Shown here piece after piece: positions 1 to 13,555 of a stretch of DNA of 64,000 nucleotides. Where the stretch lies: contig VZSE01015338.1 of NCBI GenBank assembly GCA_013398275.1, positions 187,799-251,798 of the forward strand, in the 5' to 3' direction. The notes beneath the pieces were generated by a model, which saw only the letters and a list, made by a program, of their open reading frames with translations, did not search any database and had not been told where the DNA came from. Every line of letters begins with the position of its first letter. The stretch's first letter is position 1. The stretch comes from Promerops cafer. Taxonomy: Eukaryota > Chordata > Aves > Passeriformes > Nectariniidae. The translations under genes were made by a program, and so were the position numbers.

Positions 1-3000
1 ACCAAGAGATCACCCACTACATGAAGCATTTCTGAGCATGACGTAAGATTTGCTGCATCTTCTTGAAGTCCTCTGTGGACAGCGAGCAGAGCAGGGAGGA
101 CCAGCAGCTCCGGGTTCTTTGTGCCAGCCCAGCGGGGAGCTGGGGAATATGGGGATCCTCATAAAAGGGAAACCAGCAGTCCTGCCTCTGTACTTTCCCA
201 GCACAGACCTTTTGTCTTGGATTATTCGGGAACCTTTCTTGTGTTCTGCATGGTAAATAGGCTTTCCTTGAGTCTCTCATGTTGGAGGTTTAACGATGCG
301 AAGGGCTTTGTTCTGGTTACACGGCAGAGAACAGCTCCGAGGTTTGTTTACACCAAAGGGCAAGGGCATAATCATCCTCTCTGTGCATCATGCAAGGGCT
401 TGCAGCAGGAAAGGTATCGTCTAATGACCTTCATTTCTTAAACGCCTTCCAAACTCCTCCTCAGACACTAGAGGGTGAAGCTCTGCAATTCCACTGAAAA
501 GTAAGTGACAGAGGGAAAATGAACCACAGAAAGGTCAGAGATGGTGTCTGAGCCAGGAGACTTGGCTGCTTTGATTATGTCAGCGCTGCCCTATATTCTA
601 AGAACCTTTAGGAAATTAAAGAAACTCTGAGTTGGATAAAGTTGTAAAGTTGAAGTTAAAAACAAGTTTGAGTGGCCTTTGGCAATGCCTTTTGTGCTTC
701 TGAAATACTGCAAGATGCTGCTCTCTGACCAGGCAGGCCCCACTGGCTGTGCTGAGGATCCAGCAGAAATTCTGCTGGAGTCCAACGTGACACAGACTCT
801 CAGGACCATCAGCAAAGCCACTCAAGCAAGACAGCCTTAAAATAAACTCAACTTAAAGCTCTCTTCATGGCTTCACTTCAGAAATCAAACCAGCTGCCAA
901 GTGCAAATGCTTGTACATCCCTTAATTTAACATTAACTTCAGCTTGTTGCAACTTGATGGGCATACTGCAAATGCACCACTGCTTTGTTCTAACTCTAAT
1001 TCACTCATCTACACCTGCCCAGACTGCTGGTGACTTTCCCAGTTGTATGCACGTGTACAAGTCCTGGTGTTGAGTTGTGTCAGCAAACACTGCTCCTTGT
1101 TGCTTTAAAAAGCTTGCAAAATGCTTGTTTGGTGCCAACGAGCTTCACACAGCCAAAAATGAAATGCAAATAGGAGGTTTGGCCCATTGCTGGTGAGACT
1201 CTTCAAAGCTGGGCTCCCCTTCCTGTGATGTGAAGACTTTGAGATGGAATCCCCCCAAGCAAGAACAGCTCTCAGAAGGGGTGCCAGCACCTGGTAAAAT
1301 CAAAGCTTTGAAGATGGGCCTCCCCATTGATAGAAGTCTTTGCATAAGTATCCTCCTATCTCCTCTGATGCCTTTCCAGTGTCAGCAAAATGAGAGCTCC
1401 AAAATCAGGCGCGGGGTGGGATCCCTGTGCTGCTCCCTCACTGGAACAGCAGGTCTTGGCTTTGCTGGAGGCAACCACCCAACCACAGAGATGGGTCCCA
1501 CTGACCTGCTGTCTGACTCAGGGCTGGCAGGTGAATTCAGGCAGATCTGCTGGGGTGGTTGGAGATGTTATCACACCCCCACTTCCCCTTCTCTCTGTCC
1601 TCCCCCTGCCCACCCCTCCCCTGCAGAGCTGGAAGAGCAAAGCTGTGCTGGCACCATGAGCTCTCCAGGGGAAACCCAGCAGCTCCATGGAGAGGGAGGG
1701 AGGATTTTCTCCCAGACTCTGCAGGGCTGAGCCTCTGATTCCCTGTGCCACAGGAGCAGGAACATCCCGCAGGGGCAGGGCAAGGTGAGAATGGGGCAGT
1801 AGCAGCACTGAAAGCTCCTGCAGATCTCACCTGCTGAGCCCTAACAAGGAAAATTCTGCTTTCTGGATCTCCCTGAAGAAGATGATGGTGTGAAAAATAA
1901 GGGGAATGCCATGATTTGTCTTCAGTGTGTAATTGGGGCATCTTCCAGTGGAAGTGTGATGCTTTCAACCACCCTCCCCTGACTTTCTCAAAAAGAGAAT
2001 CAATCACTTCATCATCTTCCCAGAACCAGCCTCTGCTCCTCTTCCTCAGGCTGTCCTTCACCAAAGCAATGCTTCTTCTGAACCAGGCAAGGCATTAGAT
2101 GGCTCACAAATTATTTTTTATTATTTGATTGGGCACTCTTTTACTTTAATGTATAACCTGCTGAATTACAAGGAAAAATTCTTTTCTGCTCTAAATTCTC
2201 TCTTACACAGAAGCCTTAAAGCTCTCAGTTCTCCTCGTCCCCAAAAGATTTCCACTAACAAGGCATAAGAAACAGGAAGGAGTGAGGTTTCATCTCACTT
2301 TTCATCCTTTCCTCTAATCAAGCAACACTCCCTGGCACCCTGCACTACCTGTCTTGGAGCCTGTTCTGGGGTGAGGGTTGTCCTCTGGCCAGGAGGGATG
2401 GGGGTGGAAATGAAAAGAAAAACCCTCAGGCTCTCCCTGGGAAGAGGAACTGGGAGTGCAGTGGTTTGGGCTCACGGGCCAGGAGAAAGGTGTTGGCTGA
2501 CGAAGTGTCCTTGCAAGTCCCTTGGTGTGTGGATAAAGAGCAGGAGGAGTCTGTGTATCTCCTTCTGGTCATGTTTCTGAGGAGCCCAACGTGCTCTGGC
2601 TTCCTGAGAGCCTGGCTGATGAGACATGGGCTGCTCCTCTGCTTGTCCTTCTCCACGTCCTTGAGGATCCATCTTTGGGATGCTTTGGGAGAGAAGTGGT
2701 TGCTTGCACTGAAACACCCAGGAGAAGGTCCTGTGGGAAAAAGTCTCTCATGAGGACCATGGCTGCTCTTTGCTCTTCGCAGAGGGAAGCCCAGCTGGGT
2801 TATTGTCACAGTTTCAAAATGTTTCATTTCTGAGGAAGAAATCCAGTGTTTTTGTCCACCAGACCCCAAACTGGAACACTCTGTTAAACTGGAAATATGT
2901 TAAAACTGCGTATTATGCTCTTAATGAATTATCTGTTTTAGAAGGGGGAAACAGTGGAGAATTGCTGGTGTAAGTGTGGAATAAGATTTTTCAAAGGAAT

Positions 3001-6000
3001 TACCCCAGCCAAGGCCCAGGATAAAAGTATTTTCAATAATAGCATTAGACCAAGAAGCAGCACAGCAAGAAATGCCAACTGTAGTCTCTAAATGCTTAAG
3101 CAACTTGAAATCTAAAGATGAAAAGGCACTGTACACTATTTACTCTTCTTAATGCTGAATTGTACAGAAGTACATTTATATTTTATACCTCTTTGAACTG
3201 GGAAATATGTATAATTCCCACAAGAGGATAAGGTATTTTTGCACTGAAGGATTAGAGAGGTGCTGTTTAAAAGACAGTTTCAGGTAGAGCTCTGAAAGGA
3301 TCTTTGACAGTAGGTCTGGCCAGTGCTCTTGTTCTTTCATTGGAGCCCAGAGCTGGTGTATCACGTCTGCATTTCGCGAGCGAAGGCGCTGGAGGGGAAC
3401 ATCAGCAGTCCGGACAGATCTTAAGCAAATTGCTGCTATTTGAAGGCAGAGTTCTGCTTCAAAATCAAGAGGCTGATAAATGTCTTTGACTGCTCCCCAG
3501 CCTTTGTGATGGTCTCCACCAGGGTGACCCACTGGACCTCATCCATGCGCAGCCACAGCCTTTGTGAGGCGCTTCCACCGCGGCCCAGCTGCTCAAACCG
3601 CGGAGCGGGAAGTGCTGGCTCTTGTGGAGTGCTCCCGTTTGAACCCAACCCGTCGTCTCCTCAGATGCCTTTCTCTTTTGGGAGGTTATTAGGAGTGACA
3701 AGCCTCTGGTAGTGTAATCTAGCATTTGGATAAAGCAACTGCCAAGTCCTGCAGGTGACTCCTTTGTGGCCGCGCTCGGAGGAACAGCGCGAGGAAGGGT
3801 CGCTCCTGCCTTTAAACTTCCTCGGCGTACACGGAGGGGAGAAAAGACAAATAAAAGGAGGCACTTTAGCTTGCACCATCATTTAACAAGTTCTATTGGC
3901 TCGGCTGGGATACTGCCCCTTCTGAAATAAGGCAGCGCCAGAGTCGGTGTCATTTGATTGAATGTGTCATCAGATCTGACCACGAGCCTAATAAGGGCAG
4001 AAACATTTCCTTGGGATGACGGAATCCCATTTATCTGAAGGTTTCCTCTCCCCTGACGTTGCTTGCTCTCGGGCAGGGCGGCTCAGGGGATGCCAGACGG
4101 GCTCAGCCCCTGCCTGCCCCTCTCCACCCGCCCTCTGTGGGCTTGTGCTTGGCTGATTGTAGGGAATTCTTATTTACTGTGGATCCAGCACCTGCAGCAG
4201 GCTCTGGCCGTGGGGTCGGTGCTGGTGGGAGGGAGCAGGGCTTTGCCTGCTCCAGCCAGAGATGGGGCAGTGAGTTCTAACCAGCAAATATCAGATTGAA
4301 GCCTCCATTGTGCCAGCCCACTGTGGGGAGGGGGAGAGGAGCAGATAATGAGCTGCTGCATGATCAACCACGACAAGAAGGTATAAAAGATATAGACCAT
4401 TAGAAAAGAACAAGGCTTTAAATGCCATCTGAGATTTTAGCTGAAAAGCCCTTTATTAGGTTAAAAAAAAATCTACATTTAACAATATAGAGTACCCAGT
4501 CCTGTAGATTTCTACCGCAAACTCCTCTGAAGTAAACTACAAAGGATTGTGATGTTTCTTCTTTCAGACTTTTTTTTTTATATGAACTTTTTTTAAGGCA
4601 CCGTATCCCAGTGAACTATCCTCCATTTCTTTTTCTTGCTGAAGCTGCAGATGTACATTATGCTAGTGTGAAAAAAAGCTAATTAAACTGCATAGACTCT
4701 GCAGGAGGCAGAGAAGGCCTGCAGTGCACGGGGGATGATTGATTTGGACTGTCACACAGCTCTGCTGGGTGTCATAACTTAGTGACAAATAAAGGATTAC
4801 AGTGTCCCAGAGTAACTCTCTCCCTTTTATTGTTCACCAGACATCAAAGCACAAAAGCATATTAGCATTTTTAATAAGTAGTTAGGTCAGTCGTGGCTTA
4901 CAGTTTGGAATTACTTTCTGTAAAACTAAAAAAAAAGAAAGAAAGAAAACCCAAACTTATTGGTAGATTAAAAAATATAATACCCACAGGGCAGGAGCGA
5001 TTCTTCCATTGCTTTCAATTGGGAGTGCATTATTTGTCTAAAACATGTGGGGAATGCCAGCTCCTAGCCCATTGTCTGAAAACGAGATTTCTAGCTATAA
5101 AAATAATATTGAGAAGTTGAAAACATTTTATCAGAAAAGCAATTACTGAACTTCTAGCATTGGAGGCCCGTGTGTTGCTTTACTTGTGCTTTTTTATGGG
5201 GAGCTTATTGTTTTCTGCTTACAATTAACAGTATAAAATGACTTTTTTTTTTCTAAATCACCTTATCTCTAATGTACATGTATCCCTGGAAATAAGGTTG
5301 GGGGTATCTTGTATTTTTAAGAAATCATAATAATAATAATTTGAGGCTGCTTACTTAGAATAAACAGAAGTTAGATATGAAAATAGGGATTGGGATGGAA
5401 TAATGAGGCTGGTGTTTTTATCAGGTTATAATTAGCTGGGGCTAATTGTTAACCTTTCTCCTTGCAATGGGCAGAGCTATTTTGGATGTCGCTGCTCTGT
5501 GGATGGGGACAAAATGGCACGGGCAGGATAAATCTGGGGCAATGCTGGGCTGGTCCTTGGGCACTCCCTGTGTGTTCACACTCAGCCGGTGCAAACCCAC
5601 AGCAGCAGCTGGGAAATGTCCCCTCCTCAGTGCAGATGCCCCAAGTGACTTTGAGATGATGACCAACACCACTCAGGGTTTGAGCTAAACCTTTATATAG
5701 GAGGATTTGGCTGGAAACTCTGTTCTCTGCGGTGGGATGGATCAGAACCAGGGACTGAGGGACTGAGGTGGGGCTGGGTGGCTCCAGAGCTGCTGCTCCA
5801 TCCATACCCGTGGCAGACTGAGATTCCCATCCTCCCTGGGAAAAGAAAGGCTGCACTAAAGCTGCACACTCCACTCTCCTCTGCCCCCTCTCTATGGCAT
5901 AGAAGTCACCAAAACGTTATCCACGTGTGAGGTGCAGCCGCTACAATGAGTTACTTTACCCCAAAGCACCGACACATTTGACACATTTTTGGATGGCCCG

Positions 6001-8712
6001 TGTCACTGCTATCAGCTGCTGTCCCAGCACTGCCATTAGCAGGGTGCTGTTATCGCTTGTGCTGGTCTTTGGGGAATTAACCCCTTGCTGTCCGGCTGCC
6101 TTTATCTTGGCACTCCTTTATCCTGCTGCTGCTGCTTCGCATCTCGCTGGAGAAGGACCCAGCACTAAGGGCACCAGGGATGGTTTTGGTTGCTGGAGCC
6201 CCATTTTCTGCACCTACCCTGCAAGACAGGGGAGGGACTCAAGAATTTCTTCTGCATTTTGTGGGGAAATGCCACTTTTCCATGGGACACTTGGCTGAGC
6301 TCATCTTGGGTGTGTCTCCTTCTCTCATCACCAGCAAGAGCTGTCGGTGCCACCAGATCCCAACAATGGGACAGCTTCATTCTTCTGTGTGGACAGCAAC
6401 CTGTCCTGGGGGAAACGTCCATTACTCCCAGTTATCTCTGAAATTTCAAATTTCCTTGCCCCTTTCTTTCCTTTCCTGCAGCAGCACTGACTGCATGCCT
6501 GCCCCACTGGGACCGACAGACTTCTCTCTGTCAAGAGCAGTGGATGCTGGTGTGCAAAGCTGCATTAGGAAAGAAAAATGTGTATTTTAAAGCTGTCTCT
6601 ATATATATTTCAGGAGCTGAAAATGAGGAAGGGAGCCAAGATCTCTGTGGAGCTCCAGCAAATATTCCATGGATCATGAGTGGTGCAAGACCACATTTGG
6701 GGAGCTACTGGAATGGGCCATAACAGCTGTAAAGCAGATACAGTTTTCTTATTATCCCTGGAGAGGTGTTTCCTCCTTTTTTTACAACTATTCTTTTAAT
6801 ACTTCTTAAATGAAAGCTTCATTTGCTTGGTATGAAATTACCTTTAAAAAAATAATCAAAGAACTTAGTTTTTCTTTACAAGAAAAACACCTGGCACTTG
6901 GATACCTGTGTGACCGACACCTAATAAATACCAGTAAGGAAGAAAAAAAATGATAGAAAATCTTTCATTTTCAGAGAAAAGAAATGGTTTTGCACTTGAG
7001 ATTAAATATTATTATTAAATATCATCTTGTGCCTACACAAAAGTCATGTAAGATACAGTGGAGATGTCCAAGGACAGAATAGTATTTACCCACCTGTAGG
7101 TGCTAAAACACTGAAACACAGTGCAGAAATTTTTGATGGTGGAATTTCCACCTAAATTTAATTTCCTTCCTTTGATTCAAATAAAACCTTCAATTTAATT
7201 TTAATGTAGTGCTTTCTAGTAAATCCGAACTTGCCATTCTTCTGGGCATTTAAACCCATATCCAGAGCTGAATTTTGTGGTGTGGATCCACCACCTGTAT
7301 CTGTGTGAGCTGGTCCCAATGAGTTTTGAATATTGTGCATTCTTGGGGCTACAAGGACATGATGGAAGACTCTGTCCTCATGTTACAGACAAGCTGTAAA
7401 TCTCAACAGGACACAGGATCTGAATGCAGGAGACTCTTAATCTTGGCAGGAGTCCGCAAGTCCCCTCTGTACTCACACTACAAAGGCAATTTGCAGGAGG
7501 ATTGTTGCAAACTCTGTTCCTCAGGATCTTATTTTTTGTGGTGATTTCCTCCTTTCCCTCAAAAAGAGACAACAATGTGAACAGATTTATTTTCTGTTGG
7601 ACGCACCAGCATAATTTATGCACACCTGCCCTGCATTTTCCAGTTATTTTCCTGGAACATTCTGGGATCTGTGAGTCTCTTCCTGCTTGTGAATCCTGTA
7701 CACTCACTCATTCTTGTAATTTGGGAGGCTCCTGCATATTTGAAAGTGATGGCTTCATTTGTTTTTCCAAGTTCTTACTGAATCACTTGTTGGTGTACAA
7801 GTGACATTCCAAGCAGCAGATTAATGAAAGCTCCTTTCTTCTTTGTACAAGTTGTACTACGTCAGAAATTTCTCCACACGCACACCAGTTCCAGTTATCT
7901 GATTGATACACTTAGACATCACGCATGAAATATGCTTTTATTCATGTATTTGTGTCTATAAGCTGAAAAGGAGCCTTTATTCTGGAGGAAGAGTCCTGCA
8001 GCTCGGCGCTGAGCTGCACGCTCCATCAACAGTTGAGCTGGAAGCTGGCCAAAACCCAGCCTTATCTCTTCCAGCAACATCAGGGCAAGGAACCACAAGA
8101 GGTGAGTTTGGAAAGATCCATTTGGGGGAAAAAAAAAAAAAAACCCAACAAAAAACCCCAGACAAAGTCATGATGTCACTTCAAATCCACGGCTGGGAGA
8201 TTCTGGCTGGTGCTCTCGGCCTGCTCTTGGCTGTGGGGTCCTTTTGGTGCAAAGGGGAAGCAAAGGGCAGAGTTTGTCTGACCCTAAAAATTGTTGCCTG
8301 AGGGCTTGGCCCTTAGGGCTCCGTGTCCCATGTGCTGCACGGTGTGGAAAGGCTGGGGGGAGTTGGGAAGGCAGCCAGTGGAGAAAAGCTCCTGTGGGGC
8401 CTCCCATCTCAGAGGTGATGCATAACCACATCCCAGACCTGCTGGGGTTGGTGCCCACTGCTCCTGGAATTGCTTGGTGTGGGGATGAAGATGAGGATGA
8501 GGGTTGGCTGGGGATATTTGTCCCACAGGAGCCTCAGCCAGGTGAGGGCACCATTGGCCTTGGGTGCTGTCTCTCCCAAAGCCCTCCTGGCCCACAAGGC
8601 AAGACTTGGCAGGCAGAGGAGAAACTGGTGGAGAGCAGGCAGAGCACAAATAGCAGTGCTCAGGTTCTGTGTGTGAGCCTGAGGGGAAAATCATGCCCAG
8701 GGAAGCTGTGGC
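1..8712. other. Intergenic, no gene recognised
   Basis: Open frames are short (166-201 codons at most near 1230-2064 and 8244-8849) and overlap on both strands without a recognisable domain. About 4440-5440 is AT-rich and repeat-free with an (AAT)n tract near 5323. An A15 run follows at about 8130. GC is higher at 3380-3830. Confidence 0.7.
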
Positions 8713-8828
8713 TGCCCCATCCCTGCAAATGTCCACGGCCAGGTTGGATGGGGCTTGCAGCAACCTGGGATAGAAGGTGGTGTCCCACAGCAGGGAGGTG
8801 GAACTGGATGAACTTTAAGGTCTCTTTG
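8713..8828 (+). mobile_element. CR1 LINE 3' fragment
   Basis: Short sense-strand CR1 tail: CACGGCCAGGTTGGATGGGG, CTTGCAGCAACCTGGGATAG, GGTGTCCCACAGCAGGGAGG and TGGATGAACTTTAAGGTCTC all match the usual order of CR1 3' motifs. The terminal ATTCTATG repeats are lost. Confidence 0.75.
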
Positions 8829-9884
8829 TTCACCTGCAGAACTGTGTGAGGTTGTGTTAACTGGGCTGTGGGAAGAGCCAGCAGCTCGTTGAAGTCTCAG
8901 CCCATCTGCAAATGAATTGTCCAACAGCACCCCAGGAGAGGCTCACGGGCTGCCATTGCTGAGACAGGCCCAGTCACAGGGCCCAGGATGTCATTTTGTG
9001 GTCATGTTTATGGCTTGGTGTCCCCGGGCTGCAGGTGTCCTCCCTGCTGAAACCAGCTGGGACCAGGGGCCTTCGACCTGGATGACTCTGGTCTGAGGGC
9101 AAAATGTGACCTCAGGGTGCTGTTTCCCTCACTTGTTTTATCCCAGGCATGGGTATCCAGGTGAGTTTGGACAAGAAGCTGAGGTGGGTTTTCTTTCCAC
9201 ACTGCGGGAGGCAGGTGGAGCTGGTGGTTTCTTGGACCAGATGAAACACTGAGAAGCAACTTTCAGTTCTGTAAGAGCCAGCAATAGTCAAATCATGACT
9301 TGTCCCACCAACATCTGGAGGAGTTTGTGCTGGGCTGGGCCTGGCGTCAGTAATTTCCAACCCCATCCCAGGACTTTGACTTCCTCTTTGAAAAGCACCC
9401 AAGACCTGCTCAGAGAGCCCATTTGCTAAAGGATTTCCATAATCCATGAGCCATTAACAACCTCACACAAAGCAGGACCTTAACAGGCAGGCCTGGCACA
9501 GAAGCAAAAGCCCAGAGGGGCTTAATTTCTCTCCCGTCCTTCCCCAAAGTGGGCCACAGTTAATGCCAAAAGGGGTTTATGCTATTCCTGCAAGAGCTCT
9601 TGGATCAAGCATTTCACTCACAACCTTCCTATTTACTCCACTGCTTTAACACTCTGCTGATTTAAGCACATGCAGCTCTGGAAGGAAGCAGCAGCATTTG
9701 CAAAAAAAAAAAAAAAGACTTTTATAGAAATATTTGTGCATCTTGTGCAAAAGCAAAGCTTCACAATGGCCAAGAGGAGAAGCAAAGCCCAAAGTAATTT
9801 AGTAATCTTTAACCAGACACTCCAAAATATGGCAGGGGGGGAAGCAAAATGATGGCAGGTCTGTGCAAATACCTAAGTGTGGTG

Positions 9885-9923
9885 TATATATATATATATA
9901 TATATACACACACATATATATAT
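9885..9923. repeat. (TA)n/(CA)n microsatellite
   Basis: A run of TA dinucleotides is followed by four or five CA units and more TA units. The length is probably polymorphic. Confidence 0.95.
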
Positions 9924-10071
9924 TACTGGATGTGAAGGGGTAACCTGGACTTAGAGGTGTTTTGGGGAGCACAGAACAGTTTTCATGCTTTTGCAATAGC
10001 AGAGCACTTCCCCCTCCCCTTTTTTTTTTTTTTTTTTTTCCTAGGGAAAAAATTAGCTTAAAAAAGAACAA

Positions 10072-10072
10072 N
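10072..10072. other. Single-N contig join
   Basis: One N sits between AAAGAACAA and a T tract, about 30 bp after another long T tract (10020-10039). The join is in low-complexity sequence, so the true length here is unknown. Confidence 0.8.
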
Positions 10073-11050
10073 TTTTTTTTTTCAGCTGAGAGACAAATGA
10101 GCAAAATGACAGAGACAGAATGGAAAAAATAAGCAGACTTGGATCTGGACTAAATGTACTCGCAGGATAGAATGTTAATTTTACCCAGATTTGGTTTCAC
10201 TTGGGGAAAAAGAAATAGCATTTAGTGTCTCGTAGCTGTCTGCATAATGTATAAATGTGGCACTTGCCAGTGTCACCACAGCAGTGACAGGAATGGCCAG
10301 GTTGGAGTTTTCTGCACTAATCCCCTTCCACTGGAGAGATTTCCTGTCAGCACGTGGCCTCTCCAAGCACATGTGCTGCAGTAGCATCAGGGGTGAAGCT
10401 GGGAGCCTTCACTCCAAGATCCCTTGCTCTGGCTGGCTTGAATCAAACCTCAATTAAAATGGGAGTGTTTTTATATTTAATTAAGAACACTGAATCGATT
10501 AATAAGACACTTAAGTGATTACACAAAGTTAATTGCAAAAAGTTTGATACTGCAGCTCCTGCTTTGCTGATTCCTGATTTGATGAAGATTCCCAGCCATC
10601 CAGAAGGCTCAGGTAATTAGCATTTGATTGGGTTGTAAGCTATTTTTAGCCAACCACCCCTTACAGAGTGTGCTGCCTCCTCCTGTAGAAATGGAATATT
10701 TCAAATATACTTTTGCGAAAAACATGGAAATTCTCCCTCCAAAAAAAATAAAAGCAAGCTGAGGAAAAGTTATAGTAGGAATATAATTGGCAATATGATA
10801 TTTTTAAAAACTGACTTAATTGAATAAAAATAAGCAAATGCTTATTTTTATAATGTCAGTGGTGAGTTCAAAGCAGGGCCTGTCTCTGGTGCAGGTCGCT
10901 GGGGTGCTGTGGATGGGGGAAACACTTGAGGAAGTGCTGGGCTATGGAAAAAGGGGCTGGTGGCCAGCTAATAGGACTGGTGTCCTTTTGCAGTATGACC
11001 CAGAACAGCTTCCTGTGGGGAAGCTGGTGGTGGCTGTTCTGCAGTGTGAG

Positions 11051-11110
11051 GATGCCCAGGGACACCCAGGGACACCCAGGGACACCCAGGAACGCCCAGG
11101 GACATCCACT
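11051..11110. repeat. 10-bp minisatellite, six units
   Basis: Six tandem copies of a 10-mer with consensus GACACCCAGG. Three central copies are perfect; the outer ones are diverged (GATGCCCAGG, AACGCCCAGG, GACATCCACT). Confidence 0.9.
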
Positions 11111-13429
11111 GTTCTGCCTCATGTCCAAGTTCTCCTCTGGGCTGAGCCTGGGGGTAAGAACCAGGGACCAAAATCCAGGACTCCAAGGTTTTCAGGGAAT
11201 CTGGAAGGAGATATTGTATCACACATGATCAACCATGTCTGGGGGACAGCAGAGAGGGGATAAGGAAGGGAAAAATCACCTTGTCTGTAAGATCCTGCTG
11301 TCCTTTTCCTCTGTGGCATCCTCTGGTTTGGTCTAAAGGAGCATTTGCAGTGGGGGAAGTGTAATTTCTGTTTGCCTTGCACACAGAAAGGCCTCATCAT
11401 GACACCAGGGGGTGTCCAAAGGGGGCCTGACCTCCTCTCATAGCACAAACATTAAAATATTCTGCTGCAGGATCACAGTGACATCTGAAACTTCCCTTCA
11501 TTTTCTTCCCCCTCCTTTTTCTCATCTCTTTGGGTCCTTTGGCCCATATGTTGCTAATTTTCTGTCTTTTCAAAGCACTCTGTTTCATTTAAAGTCAGAA
11601 TACATTCTATTCATCACCATGAATTCTAGGGAAAAAAGAGATCTCGAAGGTCAGTGTTCCCCTTAATGTATAAAATAAATGAGCAAAGCACTGTTTTAGC
11701 TTATTACTTTTCTTAATCTACTTTTTAGGTCTACTGTGGGAGATCACAGGAGGGACTTAAGCAGTTGCTCTTAGAAAGGATTCTTATATATTCTTGCAAG
11801 AAAGGAGTCCTTCAAAACTGCAAGTCTTTGTAGTTGGATCTGCTGAGCCAGACTTCAACCAAGCTAGTTACTGGTCAGCGAGCTGGGGTGCCACTGCAGT
11901 GACATCCACAAGTACCCAAAGGACTTCACTCCCCAGGAGCTCACTTCCACTTGCTGTCCATCACGTTTTCCCAGAAAAAAAAACTTCCTTCTCCTTTGCT
12001 AAGATATTTCACCTACACCCTGGAATCTGTGCAAGGGAGGATAATGAGAGAAAACCGTGGCATTCAGATTTTTGCAGTAATAGTTCCGTAGCTCTTACCA
12101 AGAGGCAAATTAAACTGTTAAAATTACTCAGACCCAAGAAAAGCACGTAAGCTGATCTGCTTGTTTAAATTCTGTTGTTGCAGAGGGTGGGTTCTTTGCA
12201 GAAAGCCATCACGGGGATGAAATTCTAGAAGGCCTTGTGGCAGATTATGGTGCAGCCTGCAAAGAGTTAACAGCATCTGTATCCCACTATTTTCTTGCTT
12301 CTCTGCAACTGGCAGTGACAAGAGCTGGCCTGTCCCCAGCTGTGACAGTGACAGCAGCCCTGGGCCAGCCCACACCAGCCCTCGCAGGCTGGAGTGACCC
12401 AGGAGGAGCAGCCAAACCCAAAGTCAACTCGAGAGCCAGCTGAACCTTTCTTTACAAAACCTCAGACCACATCAAAGTGCCTGGATTTGTCTTCTGTTAT
12501 GAACTGGGGGTTTGGGCCAAGTTAGTTAAAATGTTCATCAAGACTCAGATCTTCAGAGTGAATCTGGGCCTGAGAACTGAGCTAACCCTGGTTTGGAGTT
12601 CAAAGCAGCTGGGAGGCGAGTCTGGAGGGGGACCACGGGTAGCTGGATTTCCCCCATTCCCCTAAAATTTTGCTGCTGCTCGTTTTCTCATCCGGGTGGC
12701 CAGAGCTGGTCCAGCTGAAGCTGCAGCCTCTTCCCTGGGCTTGGATGGGTGCAGTGCATGAGACTTTCTGTGCACCTTCCCACCTTAACCCCATGTGGGC
12801 AGAGTCCTGCTGCTTGTTCAGAGCACTTGCAGGGTGACTTGACCACTAAATAATCCCAGGAAAGTTCCCTTCAGTGCTGCAGGATGCCTACTCTCATCTG
12901 GCAGTACTTCAGAGCTGGCACTTCATCAGTAGATGAACAAAGCCAAGTAATGCAGTACAAGTAAAATTATTACAATCTGGGGTATTTCCAAAACAAGAGT
13001 CTGACCAGGAAAAAAAACAAAAGAAAGAATAAGAAGAAAAAAAAAGATGGAAGGAGCAGGCAGGGAGGGGCTTTAGCAGCTGATAGCTTTGAGCTGTAAA
13101 TTTGGTATAAATAACATTTCTGGCTGTTTTGAACAAGTGCAGAACTTGCATATCTGTAAGTGAAAGTTTCTTGCTTTGCAGAGCGGCTCCATCAGTCTGA
13201 ATTAAGTGTTCAGTGGGAACCAGAAACGATGCTACTGAGGGAATCTCAGCCTAAAAACCAGTCGGCAGCAGGCAGCTGTTCCGGGATGCCTTTTCACCAC
13301 GGGGCTATTTGATCTCCCTTGAGGCTGATCCCAGTCCTGCAGACGGGTAATGGGTTCTTTTTGAACAACAGGCCCGCAACATTTCTGCATCTGCAATGGA
13401 AAACGCTGCGGCAATGAAAGGAAACGGGG

Positions 13430-13555
13430 TCTTTTAGGTCTTGTTTCTGGCTCTACCACTAATTTGTGCATGGCCTCGGGCAAGTCAAAAAGCATCCCTG
13501 ACCTCAGTTTACCTAGTGAGAAAATGGGAGTGGTAACACTTCGCAGCCTCCGCGG
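13430..13555 (+). mobile_element. Ancient MIR-type SINE relic
   Basis: The order of motifs follows the MIR core and tail: TTCTGGCTCTACCACTAATT, then GTGCATGGCCTCGGGCAAGT, then ACCTCAGTTTACCTAGTGAG and AAAATGGGAGTGGTAACAC. In MIR these correspond to the TCTGCCACTTACTAGC, GACCTTGGGCAAGT, CCTCAGTTTCCTCATCTG and TAAAATGGGNATAATA segments. MIRs are over 100 My old, so a readable copy in a bird suggests slow change here. Confidence 0.65.

Larger units (their letters stand above)
8829..13429. other. Intergenic, no gene recognised
   Basis: Apart from the TA microsatellite, the N at 10072 and the 10-bp minisatellite, this is unique sequence with homopolymer tracts at 9701-9715 and 10020-10039. No exon with plausible splice sites and a known domain was seen. 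Confidence 0.7.

Noticed and set aside
1..3000. Search for last exons of RGS9, the expected left neighbour
   Set aside because: None of the translations at the left edge resembles RGS9. The gene, if present, lies outside the window.
7370..7450. Weak MIR/L2-like antisense stretch (TTACAGACAAGC, then GATCTGAATGCAGGAGACTC)
   Set aside because: Only scattered motif agreement, too weak to call by eye.
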